From the NCBI GenBank assembly GCA_964017155.1, contig OZ024854.1, positions 53,063,978 to 53,127,977 of the forward strand: 64,000 nucleotides of DNA, written 5' to 3'. Origin of the DNA: Oasisia sp. SBJ-2009 (lineage: Eukaryota; Annelida; Polychaeta; Sabellida; Siboglinidae). Positions 43,952 through 54,795 of the stretch are shown piece after piece (positions within the stretch are counted from its first letter, which is position 1; the number at the start of each line of letters is the position of its first letter). Under the pieces are notes generated by a model that worked only from the letters and a program-made list of their open reading frames with translations, did no database searches and had not been told where the DNA came from. A program made the translations under genes and the position numbers.

Positions 43952-46362
43952 TATATAATATATATATATATAAATAAATGAATTGACTAGCAATATCTTC
44001 ATCAATTCTCTGCACTCATATCTGAGTATATTTTGTATGTATTTAATTTCTACGTAATATACAACAGGTGTTCACAGATTGATGAAGTAGAACGTAAAAC
44101 TTTGAAGGTTAGACACATATATATTATATCAAATTACTTGGACGATTTAAAAAAATGGACATGACATTATTGTATTGTCACTTACCAGCACCAAAAGGAA
44201 TGTTCCTCATTGTGAGACCTCTCGGCATGTCCACATGTTTCCTTGGCACTGGTGGAAGGACATATGGCAGTGACCGGATGCTCCTGGTCAGACTGATCTG
44301 CCCCTTGAGTGGTCCCACTGAACACACACACAGTAAGACAGAGTTAGTATTTATCAATAAGTTATACAATTTTTATTACGCAATTAGTATCATTATTAGC
44401 ATTTTAGTATGATAGTTTTTATGATTGATTAGCTGTTATTATTATTTTAATCATATACTTTTTATTAAAATTTATTTTATTTGAGCATACTGAAGAATAT
44501 TAAGTAATGTAACGACTGCTATTTTATTGTTTCATGTATAGGCTTATATTTATAGTGTTCATATGTATATATATATGTGCGTGCGTATATGTATCTATAT
44601 ATATATATATGTATATATGTATATATAAGCTTACTTACCTTAATAATATTTTATCATCTATATATACATATATATATATTTTAGTAATCATTTATCATCC
44701 AATTTTAGCTACTATTTGTACATTTATGTGAAGCGCCTGAGAGCAATAATATTGATTCGGGCGCTATACAAATAAATTATATTATTATTATTAGTAGTAG
44801 TTGATGGAATAAATACTATTGCTTTATTTACCATTTTAAACACAATACCTATTGTGTGTATATGTAATGATAAAATCAAAGATACTTTGTTGGTGTAGTC
44901 ATTACAACTGTACATGTGCAGCATTAGGGGATACAGTAAAACAATGTTTGACAGGATATAGTTAATGACTAGATGACCAGTCCAAGTATGGAAACTGTTT
45001 GAAATTAGCATTGCAACTGACCAGGAGAGAGTCTGTTGTCTGTCTTGCTTGGAAGCATCACACACCAGGAACTCGCCTGTAACATATATCTTAACTTACA
45101 CACCAGGAACTTGCCTGTAACATATATCTTAACTCACACACCAGGAACTTGCCTGTAACATATATCTTAACTCACACACCAGGAACTTGCCTGTAACATA
45201 TATCTTAACTTACACACTAGGAACTCGCCTGTAACATATATCTTAACTCGCACACCAGGAACTCGCCTGTAACATATATCTTAACTCACACACCAGGAAC
45301 TTGCCTGTAACATATATCTTAACTCACACACCAGGAACTCGCCTATAACATATATCTTAACTCACACACCAGGAACTTGCCTGTAACATATATCTTAACT
45401 CACACACCAGGAACTTGCCTGTAACATATATCTTAACTCACACACCAGGAACTTGCCTGTAACATATATCTTAACTCACACACCAGGTACTCCCCTGTAA
45501 CAGACATCTTGACTCACACACCAGACACTCGCCTGTAACATATATCTTAACTTACACACCAGGTACACACCTGTAACAGACATCTTGACTCACACACCAG
45601 ACACTCGCCTGTAACAGACATCTTGACTCACACACCAGACACTCACCTGTAACAGACATCTTGACTCACACACCAGACACTCACCTGTAACATATATCTT
45701 AACTCACACACCAGGTACTCACCTGTAACAGACATCTTGACTCACACACCAGACACTCGCCTGTAACATATATCTTAACTTACACACCAGGTACACACCT
45801 GTAACAGACATCTTGACTCACACACCAGACACTCGCCTGTAACATATATCTTAACTCACACCAGGTACTCACCTGTAACAGATATCTTAACTCTCACACC
45901 AGACACTCACCTGTAACATATATATTAACTCACACACCAGGTACTCACCTGTAACAGATATCTTAACTCTCACACCAGACACTCACCTGTAACAGATATC
46001 TTAACTCACACACCAGGTACTCACCTGTAACAGATATCTTAACTCACACACCAGGTACTCGCCTGTAACTGATAACTCATCTCACCTCAAGAGTATCATC
46101 CTGTGAAGCCTCCATCTCCCACATACGATCTTCTCCATCCTGGAAGTAGATCTCATTAAAGGCAAACTCAAAGATGCATGCCACCAAATTAAGTTCTTAA
46201 TGGCAAATATTAATGTGAGCCTTTTTTCAAACTGAAACCTTTCCAACACCAAGAAAGAATTGCACACGTAGATACATTCATATTGTATTGAACTAGAGGC
46301 ACAATGACTTAAATCTACCTAAGTATATGGGAAGAAGTGAATTTATACACCTTCTGTGTGGT

Positions 46363-46416
<54 letters not shown>

Positions 46417-46479
46417 GTGTGTTGTGTGTTGTGTGTTGTGTGTTGTGTGTTGTGTGCATGTGTGTGTTTGTGCATATGG

Positions 46480-46510
<31 letters not shown>

Positions 46511-46605
46511 ATATGGGTGGTATGTGTGTGTGTGTGCGCGCATATGGGTGGTGTGTGTGTGTGCGCATATGGGTGGTGTGTGTGTGTGTGTGCGTATATA
46601 TGGGT

Positions 46606-46644
<39 letters not shown>

Positions 46645-46768
46645 ATATGGGTGGTGTGTGTGTGTGTGTGCGTATATGGGTGGTGTGTGTGTGTGTGTGC
46701 GCGCATATGGGTGGTGTGTGTGTGTGCGCATATGGGTGGTGTGTGTGTGTGTGTGCGTATATATGGGT

Positions 46769-46803
<35 letters not shown>

Positions 46804-46925
46804 ATATGGGTGGTGTGTGTGTGTGTGTGCGTATATGGGTGGTGTGTGTGTGTGTGCGCGCATATGGGTGGTGTGTGTGTGTGCGCATATGGGTGGTGTG
46901 TGTGTGTGTGTGCGTATATATGGGT

Positions 46926-46968
<43 letters not shown>

Positions 46969-47088
46969 ATATGGGTGGTGTGTGTGTGTGTGCGTATATG
47001 GGTGGTGTGTGTGTGTGTGTGTGTGCATATGGGTGGTGTGTGTGTGTGTGCATATATGGGTGGTGTGTGTGTGTGTGCATATATGGGT

Positions 47089-47185
<97 letters not shown>

Positions 47186-47195
47186 ATATATGGGT

Positions 47196-47262
<67 letters not shown>

Positions 47263-47272
47263 ATATATGGGT

Positions 47273-47324
<52 letters not shown>

Positions 47325-50300
47325 TGTGTGTGTGTGTGTGTGTCTGTGTGTGTGTGTGTGTGTGTCTGTGTGTGTGTATGTGTGTGTGTGTGTGTGTTTG
47401 CAAGTGGTGAGAGACTGACACTTTCTCTGTTGTGTTGTTTGTTTGTGCGTGCGTGCAAATGCAATGTTGTTTTATCATCTTTATTAATTAATTAATTAAT
47501 CTTATTATGATATTGTCATATTGTTTTAGTATATTTATTTATTCCCATATATATTATATTTACATTTTTAGCTAACGTTTACACATTTACATGCTTGATG
47601 TGAGTGTATACCTGCGTTACTACGTGTGTACACATGCGTTACTACGTGTGTACACATGCGTTACTACGTGTGTACACATGCGTTACTACGTGTGTACACA
47701 TGCGTTACTACGTGTGTACACATGCGTTACTACGTGTGTACACATGCGTTACTACGTGTGTACACATGCGTTACTACGTGTGTACACATGCGTTACTACG
47801 TGTGTACACATGCGTTACTACGTGTGTACACATGCGTTACTACGTGTGTACACATGCGTTACTACGTGTGTACACATGCGTTACTACGTGTGTACACATG
47901 CGTTACTACGTGTGTACACATGCGTTACTACGTGTGTACACATGCGTTACTACGTGTGTACACATGCGTTACTACGTGTGTACACATGCGTTACTACGTG
48001 TGTACACATGCGTTACTACGTGTGTACACATGCGTTACTACGTGTGTACACATGCGTTACTACGTGTGTACACGTGCGTTACTACGTGTGTACACATGCG
48101 TTACTACGTGTGTACACATGCGTTACTACGTGTGTACACATGCGTTACTACGTGTGTACACATGCGTTACTACGTGTGTACACATGCGTTACTACGTGTG
48201 TACACATGCGTTACTACGTGTGTACACATGCGTTACTACGTGTGTACACATGCGTTACTACGTGTGTACACATGCGTTACTACGTGTGTACACATGCGTT
48301 ACTACGTGTGTACACATGCGTTACTACGTGTGTACACATGCGTTACTACGTGTGTACACATGCGTTACTACGTGTGTACACATGCGTTACTACGTGTGTA
48401 CACATGCGTTACTACGTGTGTACACGTGCGTTACTACGGGACTTAAATATTGTGTTTTTATTCAACCTCCAAAGTGCAAAATGTATTTCCACTCTATGAG
48501 TTGGACAATAAAGTTATCATTATTATATGTGTGTGCATGCGCGCATGTGTTTGTGTGTGCACACATGCAAGGACTGATGTTCACCTTCTCTGTAGTCATC
48601 TTCACCATCAACACGCCACCAACAGTCACATGCTTCTTGTTCATGTCAGCCACGTCAAACTGTAACACAAGTTGAGTGTCCGTTGGTTCTTTACATGCCT
48701 ACTGGTCCATGTTCTGTCTGTAAATAGTCACAGCAAAGGAATGATCACTGTCAATATAGGTTGGGACCAAATTTGTAACCATGCATTCTCATCAAAAATA
48801 TCATACCCGAATCCTCCATGGCTAGATCCATCCTCTTTCTTAAAGTATTTGACATTTTCAAATACGGGTGTACTGTCAAATACTTTTTGAAATACATTGT
48901 CAATATCAACATTTCTGTTTCATGATCACATGTAATTCTTTAATGCTTGCCAAACTGATTACCTTCATTGCAAATCACCTTTCACTAAACAAGTTGTTTT
49001 CAACCTTCAAAGCACTGGTCTGCCTGTCATCGTATGAGTAAAACAATAATTATGCCTGTAAACTAGATGTCGCTCGCTATATAAGATTTGTTTTTCTTTT
49101 ACCTATTATAATAATATATGCTGAAAATTAAAAGTATTAAAAAAGTATTTGAAATACTTTCCAATGTATTTGTATTTAAATACGTAAATTGCATTTACAA
49201 GGATTTGTAATTGCATTTGTATCGCCCAAGAGTATTTGTATTTAAATATATTTCAATGTATTTGACCCCATGTCTGGTCATAGGCTAGGTGACCTATGTA
49301 TATATGTATGTCATAGGCAATGTGACCCATTCATGCTAACCACACAAAGTATTTACGTACATCATAAGGCACTTTGATGAGCCACAGGTCACAATCTGCT
49401 GTGTCTTCCTTGTTGAGTTCCTTGTTCTGCATGCTGCACTCTGTGTAATGATCTGGTGCTTTGAATCTGCAAGCACTGAACCAGACAGAAGTCATTAGAC
49501 AATATCTGGGATGTTTGGCCAGTAGAGGAAACAGTGCTCAAAGTAGGCTACATCTGGTACATATGTTAACATTATATCCCTCTATCTTTAATATAATCCT
49601 TCTATGCATGTTAACATGTTTTTAACTTGCGACTTGTCAAGAAAAAGAACAGGTTTACCTCATCTGTTTGGGTGTTTTTGCTCCATCTTCCTCCTCGTCT
49701 TCTCTCACTCTCAGGTCACTTTCAGACACATGTTGTTCCTCCATTGCTGGGGTAGGTCTTCCATCTTCTGATGACGAGTCGGCCAAACTGCTGCTTCCTG
49801 ATGAGTCATCGGAGTGTTCACCTGTGTCTGCCTGGGGACCACACTGTGGCAATTGGTCCATTCCCACAGGTTGCCATTGCAATGGTCGTGTGGGAGTCTC
49901 AGACTGGCAGTCTACACGTGTCATATTGTTGTCAACTGGAGCCATCTTTTTTACTGATCGAACTTTTTTCCTGGGACTGCTGCTCTCGTGACCTTTCTTG
50001 CCGGGACTGTTGTGATCATTACCTTTCTTGTCAGGACTGCTGCGTTCATGAACTTTCTTGTCAGGATTGCTGCGTTCATGAACTTTCTTGTCAGGACTGC
50101 TGTGTTCATGAACTTTCTTGTCAGGACTGCTGCGTTCATGAACTTTCTTGTCAGGACTGCTGCGTTCATGAACTTTCTTGTCAGGACTGCTGCGTTCATG
50201 AACTTTCTTGTCAGAACTGCTGCGTTCATGAACTTTCTTGCCAGGACTGCTGCGTTCATGAACTTTCTTGTCAGAACTGCTGCGTTCATGAACTTTCTTG

Positions 50301-50809
50301 TCAGAACTGCTGCGTTCATGAACTTTCTTGCCAGGACTGCTGCGTTCATGAACTTTCTTGCTGGAACTGTTGCATTCATGACCTTTCTTGCTGGGACTGC
50401 TGCTCTCTTCAGAACTACTCATTTGATATAAATTGTTAAGATTCTGTGGAATCTTTTCCTGCTTAATTGCACTGGAAACCTGTTTTGATAATTTTATTCT
50501 TTTCTTTTTCGTTGAACTTTTTTCCAATGGTGCATTAAGTGGTGATTTTAAAGAAATGGTGCTACTACCTTCCTGTGTCCCTGCGATTAAGTTTTCAACA
50601 GAAACATTTGAGTGAACTGTGTTTTTTTGTGAATAATTTTCAAGAAACACTTTACTTGGACTTTCATCATCAGACGATGATGATGGAAGTGGTACTAGAC
50701 TTGCATTGCTGGGCGTCAATTGTGGGAGGATCATTTTACTCCTTTCTGATGATGGACGAGATGATTTCTTTTTCTGGGACCTCTCTGACTTATGTAATTC
50801 TGTCTTCAT
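41369..50809 (-). CDS. POLR1G: RNA polymerase I subunit RPA34-like (POLR1G/CD3EAP), 8 exons, 595 residues
   Basis: RPA34 pairs with RPA49 on RNA polymerase I in the nucleolus. The minus-strand join is 50809-49659, 49466-49361, 48659-48585, 46139-46086, 45076-45022, 44317-44186, 43868-43815, 41529-41369. All phases agree. The ATG at 50,809 has an in-frame TAA nine bases upstream. Exons 2-6 align by eye with remembered human POLR1G: RF-x(3-4)-P near the start, then DLWLIKVPYD (human ELWLIQAPAD), NKKHVTVGG, GPLKGQISL (human GTLRI) and LPPVPRKHVDMPRGL. The C-terminus is basic (KTHKRKRH; KHHKKHKTHKRH), as expected for a nucleolar protein. Unusual: residues 1-383, one exon, form a Ser/Lys-rich extension with 10-residue repeats placed before the core, whereas in human the long Lys-rich part follows it. 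The family call rests on short motifs in order, so moderately high confidence. Confidence 0.8.
41738..42210. repeat. Degenerate minisatellite, about 33 bp unit, about 14 copies
   Basis: Units contain GGTCAATACTTCTGAAGCGG and GAATTGTTTTT, with variable T-run length. Lies in the last POLR1G intron. Confidence 0.93.
42345..42650. repeat. Minisatellite, about 48 bp unit, 6 copies
   Basis: Units contain GGACATTTGGTCTGGTATCG, ACTTTATTGTGTTATTCTAT, GGTCAAAT. Same intron. Confidence 0.93.
42651..43081. other. POLR1G intron 7, unique part
   Basis: No exon recognised on either strand. Confidence 0.45.
43082..43748. repeat. Minisatellite, 36 bp unit, about 18 copies, self-complementary
   Basis: Units contain CACTAACCAATACATAGGTT and AGTGGATAACAGGTAT. 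CACTAACC and GGTTAGTG in each unit are inverted copies about 8 bases apart, so each unit can form a small hairpin. Confidence 0.95.
43815..43868 (-). CDS. POLR1G: POLR1G exon 7
   Basis: Encodes APVYRTSKRHKDRQSGH, a short basic segment. The acceptor is TTGATGTAG and the donor is CATG|GTGAGA. Phase 1 in, 1 out, agreeing with both neighbours. No strong family motif; supported by phase, splice sites and composition. Confidence 0.75.
43910..43975. repeat. (TA)n microsatellite
   Basis: TA run with AATA interruptions, in POLR1G intron 6. Confidence 0.95.
44186..44317 (-). CDS. POLR1G: POLR1G exon 6
   Basis: Encodes GPLKGQISLTRSIRSLPYVL, then PPVPRKHVDMPRGLTMRNIP and FGA. In order and spacing it resembles the human segment with QGTLRI...P..PPQIPPGLRPRF..FG. 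The acceptor is GTGTGTTCAG and the donor is GCTG|GTAAGT. Phase 1 in, 1 out. Confidence 0.88.
44700..44800 (+). mobile_element. 3' tail of a CR1/L2-like LINE or derived SINE
   Basis: Contains GTGAAGCGCCTGAGAGCAAT, then GGCGCTATACAAATAAATTA and a (TAT)n end. The GCGCTATA-x-AAATAAA tail followed by a trinucleotide run is typical of L2/CR1-related 3' ends. Preceding text (ATTTTAGCTACTAT) also appears after the LINE at 52.2 kb. Confidence 0.6.
45022..45076 (-). CDS. POLR1G: POLR1G exon 5
   Basis: A 55-nt exon encoding ASSWCVMLPSKTDNRLSP. It parallels the human run ...ATLLAPSTEAGGG... just before GTLRI. The acceptor is TATGTTACAG and the donor is CCTG|GTCAGT. Phase 0 in, 1 out. Its acceptor and first about 17 bases are the source-like end of the tandem array that starts at once upstream (45,063-46,072). 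Confidence 0.75.
45063..46072 (-). repeat. Minisatellite, 38 bp unit, about 26 copies, copying an intron/exon junction
   Basis: On the minus strand each unit reads ATATATGTTACAGGCAAGTT, then CCTGGTGTGTGAGTTAAG. The stretch from TTACAGGC through CCTGGTGTGTGA is shared with the true acceptor and start of POLR1G exon 5. In the part farther from exon 5 many units read ACAG|GTGAGT, a consensus splice donor. Confidence 0.93.
46086..46139 (-). CDS. POLR1G: POLR1G exon 4
   Basis: A 54-nt exon encoding DGEDRMWEMEASQDDTLE. The acceptor is TCTACTTCCAG and the donor is GAG|GTGAGA. Symmetric phase 0. It matches by position and pattern the human segment around HRYRVLSS, where R-x-W/Y-E/R is followed by a short acidic or variable stretch. 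Confidence 0.78.
46364..47400. repeat. Compound (GT)n satellite with ATGGGTGG interruptions, about 1 kb
   Basis: GT runs of varied length are punctuated by GC(G)CATATGGGTGGTGTG or GTATATATGGGTGG blocks at fairly regular spacing. All frames on both strands stay open, which explains the 320-380 codon Cys-Val and Thr-His ORFs; these are not genes. Lies in POLR1G intron 3. Confidence 0.97.
47603..48440. repeat. Satellite-like array, 22 bp unit, about 38 copies
   Basis: Almost perfect copies of TACGTGTGTACACATGCGTT plus AC. The unit contains the palindrome GTGTACAC. Because 22 is not a multiple of 3 and no frame has a stop, all plus frames are open. Also in POLR1G intron 3. Confidence 0.98.
48585..48659 (-). 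CDS. POLR1G: POLR1G exon 3
   Basis: A 75-nt exon encoding FDVADMNKKHVTVGGVLMVK, then MTTEK. It corresponds to human F-x(4)FNGRHVPLSGSQIVKGKL. The acceptor is TTGTGTTACAG and the donor is AAG|GTGAAC. Symmetric phase 0. Confidence 0.85.
48830..49285. repeat. Probable interspersed repeat rich in GTATTTGAAATAC motifs
   Basis: Multiple inverted and direct GTATTTG/CAAATAC words (48,836-48,900 and 49,130-49,265), ending TATTTGACCCCATGTCTGG. It resembles old mobile-element termini that I have seen in other animal genomes, but I cannot name the family. POLR1G intron 2. Confidence 0.4.
49361..49466 (-). CDS. POLR1G: POLR1G exon 2 (start of RPA34 core)
   Basis: Encodes (R)FKAPDHYTECSMQNKELNK, then EDTADCDLWLIKVPYD. 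This matches human RFSCPPNF...TELWLIQAPADF, the beginning of the RPA34 family domain. The acceptor is GTGCTTGCAG and the donor is GAT|GTACGT. Phase 2 in (shared Arg codon), 0 out. Confidence 0.88.
49659..50809 (-). CDS. POLR1G: POLR1G exon 1, Ser/Lys-rich N-terminal extension with 10-residue repeats
   Basis: A 1151-nt first coding exon of 383 codons. Residues 1-140 are Ser- and Lys-rich with an acidic Ser cluster (SSSSDDES) and a sumoylation-like IKQE. Residues 141-280 are fourteen tandem copies of KKVHERSSPD-type repeats, many with Ser-Pro. Residues 281-383 include further Ser/Asp/Glu clusters. It is predicted to be disordered. The start is supported by an in-frame upstream TAA; the donor is ATGAG|GTAAAC. 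No known domain. It could also be an alternative first exon. Confidence 0.82.
49970..50389 (-). repeat. Coding minisatellite, 30 bp unit, 14 copies
   Basis: In-frame 30-bp repeats within POLR1G exon 1. The plus strand is also open (shadow ORFs). Unit differences are mostly single substitutions exchanging SSPD, SSPG and SSSD. Confidence 0.95.
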
Positions 50810-51500
50810 AATTGCTTAACACGTTGCTATTTCTTTTGATCAAAACAAATCTAAGGAATGGTATGAGACCTTATCTATTTTCCAAATGAGTTTCTCTTGT
50901 AAGAAATATTCCAGTAATCAGTATACATCCACGCAGCTGAAACGATGCATCTGAAAAAGTCAGACATAGTTCTTAATTAAAGTCACATATTTGAAAGTTG
51001 ATCAAAATGCAATGCAATAGACACAAACACAAATCATTATTTTGCTGAGATACCCATTATGCCAAAATTGAATGTACCTGTGTTTTCATCCATTATATCG
51101 TACTCAGACAGCATACAGTGATATAAAATATGCTGTTGCTATTGGTCCGGACTCAGATGTACATCAAGGTAGCACTTCATCTGTGCATAGCTCTGGCATT
51201 GATTTACTGTCGGATGAATCTACTATGTGTTTGATGTACATGTTTTTATATCTATTTTTAATGCTAATATTATCGATTATTTGAGGATTTGTGCCATTGA
51301 CTCGCTTAGATGTCCTGCGGTGCACATTTCTGATTGTCCAATGTATGCATTGTTGTCCCGTTTGTTACTTCATATGCACATACAAACTTCTAAATAAAAA
51401 AGTACTACATGCATCACTGGCAGCGACTTTCCGTAACATGATTGTTACATGTACCATCAACCTATCTAAATGAAGACGGCTGCCAGTAAGCACATGTATG
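50810..51500. other. POLR1G 5' flank, no gene seen
   Basis: The promoter and 5' UTR of POLR1G should lie here on the minus strand, but no TATA or initiator could be assigned with confidence. Confidence 0.4.
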
Positions 51501-52433
51501 CTGTGACACATATGTCCTTGGACCACTGCTATTCAATGCATACATCGCACCACTGACGACACTTCTACAGAAGCACAACATTCACCATCACCTATACGCA
51601 GACGACACTCAACTCTACATCACTTTTCCATCAACCGACCACACACAAGCCCTTGATGACAACAAATCTCAAGCCATTGTCATCCGTTCATCAAGTCTAC
51701 GTTCACCTACGTCGTTAAGCCCTAAATCTGTCGTGAATTGCCAAAATACGAGACTCGGTTAGCACCACGGACTGGTGACATCGTGTATCGACTATGGCAA
51801 TGCGATATTATTCAGCATCAGCGATCGTCACCTGCACCGTCTGGAAATGGTCCAGCGGTCTGCAGCTCGAATTGTTATGCAAATCCGGCGTCCATGACGA
51901 CAATACTGCGGCAATTACTCTGGCTGCCTGTCAGAAAGCGTATCGAATACAAGTTACTAGTACTCGTGCACAGGGCTTTATACGACAGCACGCCAGAGTA
52001 TCTCGCGGCACTGCTACTCCAGCACGCGCCTCGCCGATCACTGCGCTCTGCAGGCGGGTTACTCCTCGAAGTGCCAAAAGTGAACTTAGAACGTTTCGGC
52101 CACCATACATTTGCCTGTGTAGGACCCACTCTGTGGAACAAACTCCCTAGGAACTTGCGCGATAACGGCAATCTAGTACAATTTAAGAAACAATTAAAAA
52201 CATTTTTATTTTCCACATAACTAGTTTTACACAACGAACATTATATTTTAGCTACTATATTTATTTACCTATTTACATTTATGTACACAGTACTACACAC
52301 CCGTGAACATTATATTTTAGCTTAACTATATTTATTGATTTATTTACCTATTTACATGTATGTACACACCCGTGAATGGGACATACGTCCTGGATTTGTT
52401 GGTGTCTAAATAAAGTGTTATTATTATTATTAT
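51500..52433 (+). mobile_element. CR1/L2-like LINE, 3' part, internally deleted
   Basis: 51,507-51,700 encodes a reverse transcriptase piece: [14 protein letters not shown], then [12 protein letters not shown] with the YADD catalytic motif. After a deletion, 51,890-52,220 encodes the C-terminal LINE segment (LLWLPVRKRIEYKLLVLVHR; PTLWNKLPRNLRDN; FKKQLKTFLF). The 3' region ends AATAAAGTGTTATTATTATTATT. Frameshifts make it inactive. Family by motif memory: CR1/L2/Jockey group. Confidence 0.85.
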
Positions 52434-52899
52434 TACATGCGCTCAAGTTTACTGCACATACCATGTGGAAAAGTGCTGGATGAATTGCTTAGAAGTTCCG
52501 CATCCAGATCTATTACCATTTCATATAAAATATTACATTCAGGGCACTTTTGAAGTTTAAATAATACTTTTATTTGGACCAACATGCACCAATATATTGT
52601 TCAAGCATGCTATGCAGTACTTCTCCACAAAACTGCATTTAAGTGCACTAAAACGCAATCTTTCATGATAACTAACTAGCCTAGAGTCTTGAACACACTG
52701 AGGTATAAAATTTAGGCAAAATGTTGTATAATTAATGATGAAATCATTGATATTCTATATAAGTGCCCAAATAATAAAATATTCTCAAATAGTAAATAAG
52801 GGCCTCCGACTTCCTTTTGAGAACAATCCTGGGTAATCTTCCAGTTAACTGGCCTAAATTATTAGGGTCTTTACAAAACCTTTTTACCATCTTTTTATG

Positions 52900-52901
<2 letters not shown>
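52434..52901. other. Intergenic, no gene seen
   Basis: AT-rich and unremarkable. Confidence 0.4.

Positions 52902-52987
<86 letters not shown>
52902..52987. repeat. (TG)n microsatellite
   Basis: Uninterrupted TG run of about 86 bp. Confidence 0.98.
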
Positions 52988-52988
<1 letters not shown>

Positions 52989-54307
52989 CGGAATGTGATT
53001 TTACATCACTTCCAGTACAAAGAAGTCAGATATTAAATTATAATTTTTTGAAGTTACAGTTACAGGAGGGAGAGGAATACGCCATACGGTCAGTGTTTAC
53101 TCGGTTATGTCGACACTGTCCTTGAATATCGCCCGCGTGAAACCCGTATGAGCGTTTGCAGCAAACAGCGGTTTTGAAAGATTTAATTATATCCATCACA
53201 ATTTGTTGCAATACTCTTAAATTAACATATCTCATACGTATGTAAATAAATGTTTGTCATTTAGTGCCTCAATCATTCGTCTATACTTTGATTACCTACC
53301 ACATAAGCGCAAAGCATGTAAAAATCACGTGTCGTTACAAATACGCAAGTTGCCACAGTTTCACTTACACTCAGTTTTAACGGGAGTTTAACGAAGATGG
53401 GAAAATTATTTATTATTAACATTTTGAGATCACATAACAGTATTTGTGTTGTTTTTAAGCGTTTTATTGTTAACAGTCTAAAATAGTTTAACTCAGAATG
53501 AGAATGCAACTCGCCCCCATTTGTCAGTCGCCGAGATAGTTTCCTTGTCGCTCGGCGGAGAAAATATCGTTCTGCAGAATAGCTTGTTGGGGGGTACTAA
53601 ACTAGACTTGAGCGGCCAAGTTGTAGCTACCAGGTTTGTTGTTGTTATGTTTGTTCATAACATTTAATTATAATTGATATGCACTTGTAGACACCAAAAT
53701 AGTGTCATAAGTTGTTAGCTTTTGTGATTATATATATGTTTTATTTATCGTACAGATGTTACGCTGTTGTCTATAATCAAATAACAACGTTGTTTACCAA
53801 CTTTCAAGTAAAACACGGTAATCCAACTTGGTACTCCTGGTACTGAGTCCTGGCCTTGAGGCTTGACTTGACTTGACTTGAGTAAGGCTTTAATTAATTT
53901 TCTCAAGTCAAGCCTGAACTCAAGTTAAAGCAGCAGAAATTGAAGGCTTGATTCAAGCCTTGAATCTTGACTGCCTCGAGTTGAGCCTGAGCCCGAGTCT
54001 GAGCCAAGTTCAGAGTCAGACTGTCATAAGAGACGATGTGACGATAATTGAAAACTTCCCAATCTGGCAATCAAGACACATCTTTCACCTTCTTTGGAGT
54101 CGGATGATTCGACCCAAAACTGATTCTGCCCATTGGGCTGAATCATCCAGTTTTTGCAGTCATTGAAGTTCGGCCTACTTGCATTCGCATGGTACTAATC
54201 AGCCGTATCTGCAACGAGTTACATGGGCCGAATCGTCCGTCCTGCCTGTGATGTGAAATCTGATTTTTGGCAATCTGTAATCTGATGAACACGCTTTTGG
54301 TGTTCTT
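52988..54307. other. Intergenic, no gene seen
   Basis: Includes a pentanucleotide patch (TTGAC)n at about 53,864-53,880 and Ser/Glu-like CTTGA-rich text to 54,010. No coding exon recognised. Confidence 0.4.
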
Positions 54308-54640
54308 GTGATGATCAGAAGCAGAGGCAACACACACCGCTACTTACAACCATTCACCCGCATCGAAGCCTACAAACACTCCTTCTTTCCAAGTACGATC
54401 AAATCATGGAACAAATGCACACAACAATTAGTTAGCAAACAATCACTCGATTCATTTAGAAGGCTTTTGCCGTCAATGCCTACACAAGTATATACATATG
54501 TCTTATTATCCCCCACCCCCGCGCAACACCACCCACTACTTGCGACCGAACAAGCTCGACAATACTCTAGCCACATACATACGTGGCTGTTACAGAGTGC
54601 TGAGCTACATTGAGAAGAAGAAGAAGATTTTTCCTATGTT
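54308..54640 (+). mobile_element. LINE 3' end (reverse transcriptase ORF C-terminus)
   Basis: Encodes YLQPFTRIEAYKHSFFPSTI, then KSWNKCTQQLVSKQSLDSFR. This is the HSFFP-x-T-x-x-WN...S...FK/R ending of many Jockey/CR1-like polymerases. It is followed by a stop and a (GAA)n-like tail at 54,613-54,629. A 5'-truncated copy. Confidence 0.7.
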
Positions 54641-54704
54641 GTGATATATTTTCAATGTAATGTGTAATTTTGTAGTGAGATTCTGAAGTGTGATTTTTAA
54701 TATG

Positions 54705-54795
54705 CGCGTGACAGTGGTGACAGTGGTGACAGTGGTGACTGTGGTGACTGTGGTGACTGTGGTGACTGTGGAGACTGTGGAGACTGTGGTGCAAA
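54705..54795. repeat. 9-bp minisatellite (GTGGTGACT)n
   Basis: About eight units with CAG/CTG variants, giving His/Ser shadow ORFs on the minus strand. Confidence 0.92.

Noticed and set aside
45022..45076. Alternative acceptor for POLR1G exon 5 giving FLVCDASKQD
   Set aside because: It would leave two bases at the donor and break the frame into exon 6. The CAG|GCGAGT acceptor keeps phase on both sides and fits the family pattern better.
46293..47495. 320-380 codon Thr-His and Cys-Val ORFs on both strands
   Set aside because: Translation of a compound (GT)n satellite in several frames.
47591..48675. 280-349 codon plus-strand ORFs with YYVCTH-type repeats
   Set aside because: Three rotating frames of the 22-bp array. 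Intronic to POLR1G on the opposite strand.
49771..50439. Plus-strand ORFs opposite POLR1G exon 1 (HELSCQDCCV-type repeats)
   Set aside because: Antisense shadows of the 30-bp coding repeat. The minus frame has a start codon, splice donor and continuity with the RPA34 core.
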